Positions 10,076 to 20,500 of a DNA stretch of 26,218 bases are shown here, piece by piece. Numbering within the stretch: position 1 is the first letter of the stretch; every line of letters begins with the position of its first letter. The notes below the pieces were generated by a model. The model searched no databases and was not told the origin of the DNA. It saw only the letters and a list, made by a program, of their open reading frames with translations. The DNA is taken from assembly GCA_048213135.1 (NCBI GenBank), contig AFZH01016498.1:1-26218 (forward strand). Reading direction: 5' to 3'. The translations under genes and the position numbers were made by a program. The DNA comes from Reclinomonas americana ATCC 50394. Lineage: Eukaryota > Jakobida > Jakobea > Jakobida.

Positions 10076-11585
10076 CTCTGCTGCATTGAGTCATCACGAA
10101 CGAGTTGCAAGAGCGCAGAAGTCGAGTGTGGACATGTGCGGCATGTGGTGGTGAGTTTTCCACTTGTCTTGCCTGTGTGTATCGTGTCGTGTGTGTGTGC
10201 ATGCACCAGCTGATGAGAAGCATAATCCAGCCCGCACTTCGGTGCGGGTGAGACTACAAGGTGATCGATTGATTCCCCCACTGAAACAGTGCATAGCACA
10301 CCAGCGAGTTGTCTGTGTGTGTGCGTGTTTTGCGTTTGTGTGACACGCAACTCATGCTCTCTGTCGATGCAGAATGTCTCGGACATGCGGCGACTGCGGA
10401 GTGGCAACGCACAACTGGTGGTGGTGAGTCTCACGTCCATCATGGCGGTCTGCATGCATTCTTTCATGCACTCCTCTCTCCGTGCGACCTGTCTCCCTTC
10501 CTGCTCTTGTATTATCTCTCTCGCCATTGGTTCTGTCTTCGTAGCTGCTGCTGCGAAAGGCGGACGGCCTTCCTCTCTTCGTTGTCTGTGTCTTTGTGTC
10601 TTCAAGAAGCCGACCGCTCGCTCCTCTCTCGTTGTTCTCCCCTCTTGCTGCTCTTGCGCCTGTGAAATGCGGACGAACTTCCCTCCTGCACCTTGCCCCT
10701 CTGCCCAAACACTCTTTGTTGCACTCCTCCTTCACTTTCGCTGTTGTCATTCTCGCCATCGCTTCCTTTTCTCTCGCCAACGCTTTTGTCCTTGTGCGCC
10801 TGCGACAGCTCGTGCCTTCTTTCTGCCGCGCCTCCCATGCACCCGCCGTTGCTCTTCGCTCTTTTCTCTCTCGTCTACCTCACTCTCTCCATCGCTTCTG
10901 TCCTAGTGCGCCTGCAAAAGCGGTCTGCTTTACTCGTTTCGTCTTTTGCTCATCCTTGCTTTCTCACTTTCCTGTTGCGTCTGCGAAAGCCGATAGTCTC
11001 TCTTCTCTTCTGCCTCTCTTCCCAAACCGTTGTCAATACTCACCCCTCTTCCTGTCGCCTCTGTCTTTGCGTTCTCCCGTGTTGCCTGGGAAAGATGAAG
11101 CAGCATCTATTTCTCCCCTTGTCTCTTCCCAAGCATTCGTCTCTCTCCTCTTCTTCTCCTGTCCCCCCTCTTGCTCCCTCTCTTCCCCCTTTCACACCAT
11201 TGACTCACCCACTCTTCTCCTTCGCAGATCCCCCCTTCCCACGCCATCGCCCGCCGTCTTCTCCGAGCCCAACACGCATCAGGTTTGTGTGATACACACT
11301 CTCTCTCTCCTCCTTGTCTCCTCGCCGCGCCTGGCCATGATGAGTTTGTTTTTAATCCTTGAGAACTGAAATTCTGTGACGTCAACCTTAAAACACTGAG
11401 CCGCTTTCTATTTCTCCTCGACCCCACACTTTCCGCCGATGTGCGCACGTGCACTCACACCCTGTCTTGCTCGTGCGTGTTGTGCAGATTTCCGAATGCC
11501 AGCCACTTTAAGACGAACACCAAAGGCGAGGAGCAGGAGCGATGGTGCTGCAGCACCAGCGCACACGCATATACAGTTGTGTTAG
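10076..11585 (+). CDS. Possible small spliced gene, 3' exons only (weak)
   Basis: Four segments join in one frame with plausible splice sites: an exon ending at 10150 (donor GTGAGT), 10373-10423, 11228-11282 and 11488-11585. They encode pieces ending ECGHVRHVV, then NVSDMRRLRSGNAQLVV, IPPSHAIARRLLRAQHAS and a basic tail ending THIQLC before TAG at 11583-11585. The frame of the first segment is open back to 9788 but has no convincing ATG, so the listed start is nominal. The product matches no family I know and is Arg-rich at its end. The gene would end tail-to-tail with the protease gene, 109 bp away. It could equally be a noncoding transcript; support rests on phase consistency alone. Confidence 0.3.
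10424..11227 (+). repeat. Pyrimidine-rich tract with a recurring GCCTGCGAAAGCGG motif
   Basis: Within a CT-rich stretch, six diverged copies of a purine-containing motif close to GCGCCTGCGAAAGCGGAC occur near 10550, 10656, 10796, 10907, 10976 and 11083. Short companions such as CTCGCCATCGCTTC also recur (near 10520, 10752 and 10888). Spacing varies from about 70 to 140 bp, so this is an old, degenerate tandem repeat. If the weak gene above is real, this is its large intron. Confidence 0.65.
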
Positions 11586-11694
11586 GAGATATGAAGTCAT
11601 CCATGTCTGCCATTGTGAGGATATGAAAAAACGATTGTTGATGGTGTTGTATTTGGTTCTTTTTTGGATTTTTTCGCAATGCGCGACCCTCGCG

Positions 11695-12084
11695 TTACAC
11701 GGTTTCTTGCAGGCGGACCATGCCCTGAATGTTACCGGCCTGTGCGGCATCACATCGCTGCTGTCAGGGCATGTCACCGCACAATTCCCGCAGAGAAGAA
11801 CTCACCCTCACGTCCGTGGCACGCTTCCTGCGAATGATGCGAACAAGCAAGACAATGCCCAGCACCAGAAGCACCAGCAGACCCAACGCTCCCGCCGCGT
11901 AGCCGCCCTGATCAGCGGGTCAGGAAACAATTAAGAGCAGAGAATGTGAGTCACTTCACACAGACCTTGCACACAGCATTGCACTCGTAGACGACGGTGG
12001 GTGGCGGCGGTTTCGTGTCGCCACCATTGCCCGTCGTGTCAAACGTGTACCCTGCGCCACCCAGCAAGATGAGCGACCGATTCC
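11695..12084 (-). other. Protease C-terminus: transmembrane helix and basic tail
   Basis: Exons 11966-12084, 11806-11907 and 11695-11760. The first encodes a Pro-rich juxtamembrane stalk ending in ECNAVCK. The second encodes GALGLLVLLVLGIVLLV, a clear membrane helix, followed by the stop-transfer sequence RIIRRKR. The last adds 21 residues (QRCDAAQAGNIQGM...) and the TAA. Topology is type I: protease outside, about 33 residues inside. Confidence 0.85.
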
Positions 12085-13977
12085 CTGTTCACTCTTCTGG
12101 TCATCCCGCCTCACCTCGGATACTCAGTGAGAACGACACCGGCTCCGTGGACGCCGACTGCACCGCCACCAAGTACAGGTCGCCGTGTACCGGTGAGAAG
12201 TACAGACCCTGCAGCGCACACACACCGAAACAGCGTCAACAAAACAGTTTCCGGATAGAAAAAGAGGTCACACAAGGGCACTCACATGATCCACGCCAGC
12301 AATGACTTTACCGCTGGCCAGCACCGGTCCGTTGGCGCCGTCGGCCGCCGATGACACGGAGATCACCAGGGTGCCGTTGGCGGTGGACGTTTGGAGGACC
12401 ATCACATTCCTGAAACAAACAGTAGTAGGTGAGACACAAGGCGGCATGAATGGGTGGGCAGGGGGTGCACACGAAACAGAGACGACGACGACGACGCCGA
12501 TGGCGACACGGAGAGCAGAGAGGCTCCGCGAATGGCGGCTGTTCCGGGAAGCGGCACCGCACGCACTGGGATCACCACCTTCTCGTCGGGCTGCAGGGCG
12601 AAGTCGCCAAGGTCACGAGCCACAGCGCCGGTCTCCACCAGCGTCACCGCAGTGGCGCAGTCGGCGCCCGTCCACGCGGACTCGCACGTGCACACTCCGT
12701 GATCGCAGGTGCCGTGAGCGGAGCAGTCCAGCGGACACTTGTTGGGCGACACGACCAGCGTAAACGTGGAGGACACAAAGTCCGCGAGGCCCTCGAGGGT
12801 CATGTGCAGCGAGTAGCCGTCGCCCAGCGGCAGCGCCTCCTCCGGCACAAACATGTACGATGCGGCGCTCAGCTGCACGGTGCCCAGCACTCGAATCTGC
12901 AACGGTGCGAAGTGAGCAGAGGAGAGGGGATTGCGTCTGCTGGCGAAGAGATACCACTCTCCAAACCTTGGTCAGATCCTGCCACAACGACAGCTCTGCC
13001 GTGGCGGGCACGGTGCCGGTGGTTCGCCACGTGACAGTGAACTGCTCGCCAGCGTAGAGCGACACTCCGTCGACGCCCGGTGCAGTGAAAATCACCGACG
13101 TGGGTGCCTCGCCGGCTGCGCGGAGTGTGAGTGAGCGAAAGTGCTGGTGTAAAGGCAAAAAGGGCGACATTGAAGCGGAACGCACCAGGGAGCACCTCAA
13201 ACACCGTGTCCGAAATGTCGTACACGGACGGGCGGGTGGCACTCTGAATGTGCATCGAGCAGTGGCCGGATGGGAAGCCGGCGGGAATCGTCCACGTCTG
13301 GGTGCCGGCCTTGCCGTCGGAGGGCTCTGTGGTCGTCTCGCCCCACTTGATCTGCATTCGCGTGGATGATGAGCAACAAACTGAAAGAGCGCACAAACGT
13401 GTTGTGCGCACCTTTTCACCGGTGGCGAGGTTGATGACAGACAGAATGACACCGCCCTTGATTCGCTGCGTCCATGAGACCACGTACGAGGAGCCAATGT
13501 AGGCGGTGCCGTCGGTCACGCCGAGGCTCTCGAGGGTGATGCCGCCTGTACGATGGGGGGAGAAGGGGAAAGGTAAGGGAGAAGGTAAGGGGGAAGAAAA
13601 TGGGGAAGAAAAAGGGGGAAGAAAAGGGGGAAGAAAAAGGGGAAGAAAAGGGGGAAGAAAAGGGGGAAGAAAATGGGGAAGAAAATGAGGGAAGAAAAGG
13701 GGAAGGGACGAGGAGTAAGGGGAAGGGATGAGGAGAAGAGAAGGCAAGGGGAAAGGGATAGAAGGCGAGAGGGCGAAAGAACACCATGAGCGAAAAGCAG
13801 CAGGAATCGGAAGCGGAAAACGAGGAAAAAGTGGAAGGGGAAGGTGCTTCCCGAGTGTGTCTTTCAGCGAATCGCGCCGCCTCTTGGAGTGCTACTTGAC
13901 AGCTTCACTCTCTTTCTCTTCTATTAATCTTCAGCAGGTGTTGCATTCAACACCTCATTGATGTTTTGATTGTGATA

Positions 13978-14009
<32 letters not shown>

Positions 14010-17000
14010 GCGTCTCAATCCACCAATCTGTGTGCTTCTCTGCGATTGCACACGCACAGATCAAGGGTCGTGGGTGGAGGGAGACGCTGGTCACACGCAT
14101 AGATCAAGGGTTAAGGGTGGAGGAGAGATACTGATCACACACGCATCGATCAAGGGTTGACGGTGGTGAGAGATACTGACCACACACGCATCAATCAAGG
14201 GTCAAGGGTGGAGGGAGACAATGGTCATACACGCATGGGGTAAAGGACGGAGAGAGACACTGGCCACACACGTATCGGTCAAGGGTTGAGGACGGAGGAG
14301 ACACTGATCACACACGTATCGGTCAAGGGTTGAGGGTGGAAAGAGACACTGATAACACGTATCGGTCAAGGGTTGAGGGTGGAGAGAGACACTTGTCACA
14401 CACGCATTGGTGCAGGGATGGAGGGAGTCACGGGTCACACACGCATCGGTAAAGGTTGAGAGAAAAGAGAGACAGTGCGGGTCTCAGTACGCCGATCTCA
14501 CATTTCCCACCACTCTGCGTGACTTCCTTTGCCTCCACTCTGCCTCGCGAAAATCTTCTAGTTTTGAGCTCCCTTACTCTGCGCACATCTCACTCTTGCC
14601 TCTTCATCGTGACGTACCTCGCTCCCACACATTCTGCAACTCGATCTTGCCGCCCGTCAACGCAAGTCCCCACTTGCTGAAGAGCACCGGAGCAGCAACG
14701 GCGTCCACCACCACACGCACAGACACCGGCTCGGTGCCCGTCACCTCCAGCTCCACCATTTCGACATTGTTGCGCGAGTCAGCCACCTGCGCGACGACGA
14801 AAAAGCGGTGAGTGTGCCGATGCCGCGAATAGGGAGAGGATATTCAGATGGGTGGACACACATTGACGCCCGTGGTCTGTGGAAGTTAGGAGGCAGGTCA
14901 GTTCGCCGCACATCTCACGCACATGAGCAGAAAGACATACAAACACACCTGGTAGTTGCCGAAGAAAGGAACTCCGTCGGTGCCGACACGGACGGACAGG
15001 TTGAGGTCGTAGACCAATGACTTGCTGGCCGAGGGGAGGCCAGGGGCGTCGTACCATGAGAGGACGGCCTGCGAATGAGAGGAAGGGAAAGAGACGGTGA
15101 GATATGGGGAAAGAGGGACGGAACAGAAAGGAGGAGAGGGAGAGAAGAGAGCAAGAGGAAGGACGATGGAATGGAGGGGCGACGAGATAGAACAAGACAA
15201 CGAGAGGAGAGAGACGGAATGTAGAATAGGACAGAATGAGACGATGAAATGGAATGAGGATGAGAGTTGGAGGCAGCGAGATGTTGGAGAGAAAATATGG
15301 AAGAAAGAACAGCGAAGGAGACAAGGGCGAGCGAACGAGAGGGAGACGTGAGAGCGAGAGCGAGAATTGGAGGCTGACAGAAAGAGAGCGAGACAAATCA
15401 AAGGAAGAATGAAGACAGCACAACACAGAGGGCGAGGAAGAGACACCTATAAGTAAGTGAGGGGTAGCGATAGAGATCAAGTTAAAATGAGAGGGAAGGG
15501 ACAGAGAGGGAGACAGGAGACATGATGATCGACGCCGGCACAAGCAGCTCACCTTGACGAAATGGCGGCTTTCGGTGCGCGTCACCTTGAAGTCGTACAC
15601 AATCGACGTGTAGAGTCGGCTCGACTGATCGACCCACAACTGGAAGTCGGGATTCTCACTGCGCACGGCGGGATGAGGCACGGCAAACAAATGGAATGTG
15701 CAACCAGAGAATCACTCACCCCAACGGCAGCGCGTGCGACAGATTGAGCAGACCAAAGCCCTGGTCAAACGACGGCCACTTGGTCATCAGCACCGGCGAG
15801 CCTGCACGAGAAGAGAACAAATGAGAATGAAGCAGGGAGGACATGAAGACGACGACGCTCGCACCATTCTTGACTTGGTGGCCGGACATCTTGGTGGACG
15901 CCATGATGATGACGGACTTCAGCAGAGGGCCAGTGGGTGTGAACTTGTTGGCCTCGACCTGTACGTACGCATGAGCGTCGCTTGCGCACAGCGCCTCACA
16001 CATATGGACGCACCGCACTGCCAGACGGGTAGAAGCCGTCGCGGAAGTACTGGCGCATCAGCGTCGCCGCGCCGGCGGCAATTGGCGATGCCATGCTGGT
16101 GCCTTGCATACCTGCACACGGAATGCGAGTGAGATTCGGCGCACACAAAGAGAATGCAACAAGAAAAGTGTATCACACCGACGATGCCACAGTTGGTCGT
16201 GTCCAACTTGCCGTCCGAGTACGCCGAAATGATCACCATGCCCGGCGTGACGAGGTCGGGCTTGATGCTGCGCAATCCGCTACGGTGAGAGCATTGCCTG
16301 ACAAGCAAACCAGTCCCAAGATACACACCGATTGTCCGACGTCGGTCCGAGACTGGAGAACGGGGCGAGGTCCTGGATCGAGTCGCCGTCCTTCAGCGGG
16401 TACTGAATCGAGTCGGCGAGCATCGTCACCATGAACTGCGGTGTGGTCTTGGCGCGCGCCCGGAGATCGGTGCCCACCTGCAAAAGCCATGAGTTCTCTC
16501 TCTGTCGTGCTACAGGGGAGGAGAAGCGACCGCGAGGCTCACCGCCAGAGTGACCAGCAGCGACGCAATGGTAATGTCGGGGTACTTGCCGGCCATGTTG
16601 GTCAGCGTGTTGTCCGTGTTCACAACCACCATGGCGAGACCGCCAGCCAGTTGCACATTTCGGGCCTTGTCCGCAAATGTGCAGGTGCCACGGTTCACAA
16701 ACACAATCTTGTCCTTCACCTCCTCCTCGTTGGTCAGCTCCGTGCACGCTGTGGATTTATGAGAACACGAAGATGGCAATCATGACGAGAGAATTGTCGC
16801 CCACCGTCAGCAGGAATGCTATCCGCAAACACCGACTGCACGGGGCCGTCGACAAGGTTGCGTCCAAACTCCGCCGTGCCGGCCAAGGAGAAGCCGATGG
16901 CGTTGCGCGAGGCGCCGACACCTGAGTGAGGGGAAGGGAGACGGGGGGAGAGCGTGAGAGGGAAGAGAAAACAAAGGGCTGAGCGAGTGCCAAGGACAAG

Positions 17001-17547
17001 GTCCGCATGGCAGAGAGGATGGATGCGTGAGGCACGCAGGGGGAGATGCTTGCGGAAACATGAAAGGGAGAGGGACAAGACCACGTGAGAGAGAGAAAAG
17101 GGGTGATGAGCGAAGCACATCTGGGATGACCAGGTCAGGAAAGTATGAGAGAGAGAAAGAAAATGGATGCATGAAGTGAACGGTCGACAGCACTGACACG
17201 CAGGGCGATGGAGAGAGGGCGAAACGAGAGGGTGAGAGAGACAGGGAAGGCCACGAAAAGGAGACAGCAAAAGGGTGACGAGACAGGCACATCAGGGTTG
17301 ACCAAGTCAGTCAAGAATGGAGAGTGACAGGGAGGATGGATGCGTGAGGCACGCAGGGGGATATGCTTGCGGAAATATGAGAGGAAAAGGGACAGGACCA
17401 CGAAAGAGAGAGAATAACGAGAGGGAGAGAGGGAGAGAAAAGGGCTGACAAGCGAAACACATCTGGGTTGACCAGAGCAGATAAGAATGGAGAGTGACAG
17501 AGGATGAGGCGAATGGGCGACAGCAATAACACACAGGGCGAGAGAGA

Positions 17548-17583
<36 letters not shown>

Positions 17584-20500
17584 CGACCACGAAAGAGAGA
17601 GAAAGGGGCGATGAGCGAAGCTCATCTGGGATGACCAGGTCAGAACAAAAAAACAGAGAGGGCGGGCAGCAATAACACGCAGGGCAAGGGCGAAGACCAC
17701 TTGATGTTTTTGTGCTCACCGATAATGTTCTTGGCGGTGGCTGGACTGCCGACGGAGCCCGCACCGGCGGCACCGCTGTTGCCGTTGGCGATGAAGACGA
17801 CGACGTCGGGGTTGTCGTAGAGGAAGCCGTCGATGTTGGATTCGAAGGAGCCGTAGGTGTTTTCGTCGGAGCCCTGGGTGAGGGAAGGGGGAGGGGGGGG
17901 GGGGGGGCGGGAAGGAGAAGGGGGAGGAGAGACATAGAGAAGAGAAGAAACAGCACAAACAGACAGAAACACAAGCTATCGTCAGCGCTCACAACACACA
18001 AGCGATGTGAACCCACACGATCCTCACCCACGACTCGGTAAACACGCGAGCACCGTCCTTGTAGGTGGGCCCGAAGAAGTCACGAGCAACATTGTCGGGC
18101 ACATTCAGATTCTGCGAACACTGTTAGCCCCACTGCGAAGCACACTTGTGTATTGAGCACACGCAACTCCGTTGGCATCACCAATGTCGGTGAAGGCCAG
18201 CTTGGCCTTGTATGCAACGCCGTTGTAGTCCTTGGCCCAGGCGGTGGCTACATGGGGGGGGGGGGGGGTGAGGTGAGAGCAGGGTGGGGGTTGTGGATGG
18301 CGGTTGTCGCACGCAACTGTCACTGTCGCACCAGCCGACAGCGGAGCCCGAGACGTGGGAGCCGTGACCTGGACAGAAGGGGAAGAGATGAGAGAGGGAA
18401 AGGGAGGGAGAAAAAGAGGGAGGAAGGAGGAGGGAGGATGAGAAGAGGAATGGAGGAGAGGAGAGCAAGAGGGAGGGGAGAAAGAGAGAAGGAAGAAGGG
18501 AGAAGGATGAGAATAGGAATGGAGACCAGGCGAATAGAAAGAGAGGAGAGGAAAGGAAAGAGAGGAAGTAAGTGAGGAATGCAGAAAGGAGGGGAGGGAG
18601 GAGAGGGAGGGAGGGAGGATTGAAGTGCACGTGCGTGCCAGATCGTGTGAAAATCATTTGACTGCCTATGAACATGGACAGAGAAGACACAGGAAGACAG
18701 ATTACACATTGTTCAATGTGGTGCCAGGTTGTGTGATCAATCAAGTGACGGCTTCTGCGTGTGCCTACGAATATGGACAGAAGACACGCAGGTGTTGTCA
18801 GGAAGAAAGCACACATTGCACTGTGGTGCTATAGGTTGCGTGATCAATCAAGTGACGTGCGCTGACGAACATGGATGGAGAAGGATGTTGTCAGAAATGA
18901 CGGTTTCTGCACGCGTCTATTCTCGCGCACCGCAAGAAGAAGAAGAGAAACACGACACACGCAGGATGTGCCCTCTCTCTCTCTCTCTGCCTCCATACTT
19001 TCTCTCCCACTCACCCTTCACGTAGTCGATCTTATCGCCGAGAATGCTGCAGGGCACACACACATGCAGTGAGCAATGAAGAGAAAACGCTGGCGTGCTC
19101 ACTATTCACTCGTCAACACACCGATACGAGACGATCTTGCGACGCGAGAGGTCGAGCGTGTCGTACGGCGGCAGCGGGTGGTTGGGGTCGTTGAAGAAGC
19201 ACGAGCTGGCATCGACGCCTGTGTCGCCGACAGAGAGAATTTCCCCCTCGCCAGTGAGGCCATGCTCCCACATGACTTTCTTCGAGGCGTCCACGCTGCC
19301 GCTCTGCACAAGCACATGAGTTAGTGCGTGCGTCGCTTTCAATTCAGTGGCGTCGTCGACACGCACCTGCACCACCGACTGCGCGTGGCTGTTCAGGGGG
19401 CGGAAGGTGCGGGCCGGCTCGATCCACAGCACGAACGGGAGGTTTGCCACGGTGCGCGACACGTGTGCCACGGAGAGGGTCGAGCGCAACTCGAGGACAA
19501 AGTGGGTGTGGTCAGCCACGCGCATGCCGCTCACGGCGTCGTGGTCGGAGGCGGTGCGCCACATGTGGGAGTTGAGGTGGGCGGGCTTGCGGTCTTCGTG
19601 GGGGACCACCGACTAGGGGGGGAAAGGGAAGGGGAAGGGGAAGGGGAAGGGAAAGGGAAGGGGAAAGGGAAGGAGAGGAAAGGGGGAGAAGGAAGGGGAG
19701 GGCAACGAGTGATGCAAAGAAGGGAGAGAGACGACAGAAAATGAGGGACGATGAGAAACGCGATGAACAAGAGTATACGCGTGCGGAAGAGGACACGAGA
19801 GAGAGACAATGAAGGCGCACATTGAGTCAAATACACACAACAAGGGGGAAGAGATGTATCAGCGATCAACGGTCACACACGACAGCAGGTGGCGGAATGC
19901 AATGCGTACCCATTCATGCATCTCGCTGCGCACATGACCGGCGGCGCTGAGTGCCGAGAGCACGTGTCCGCGCACCGCCTCGGCGTGCGCCAGCAGGTCA
20001 CTGTCGGCACCGGCCACCGTGGGGATCGTGGCGACGCGAATGCCCTTGATCGACTGCTGTCGCGAGGCGACAGGCGAGGCGACCGAGGCCGCCGCAGCCT
20101 GTTCAATGGCCTGGCGATCCTCCTCTGAGCCATCGTCCCTGCAGCGATCATCTCCGACGATCAGCAATGCTATGAAGGGTGTTATTCCGCGTGGCGGCGC
20201 AACTTGAGGAAGAGGCGCGGAGTGCCGGCCGACAGCGACTCGCCGGCAAAGGAGAAGCCGGAGACCGAGTCCAACGAGTCGGACAGCGCCGGATCAATGC
20301 CTGTGCGTGACACGCAACGAATGAGATGCAGACATGTGGCGATTATAGGAACGACACGACGCACGATGCTCAATCGCGTAGTCGCCAGCCCACTGCACGA
20401 GGTTCGGGTTTCTGCACGAGCAGCATGTGAGCTCCACATCAGAGAGAGACAGAACGACAAGGAGGATCCATTACAAAGCAACTGAGCGCGACCAAGTCGT

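Noticed and set aside
9706-10605. A 299-residue - strand open frame
   Set aside because: It overlaps + strand splice-like sites, has no domain or membrane signal, and includes low-complexity THTH sequence. I cannot exclude it fully, but a chance open frame is more likely.
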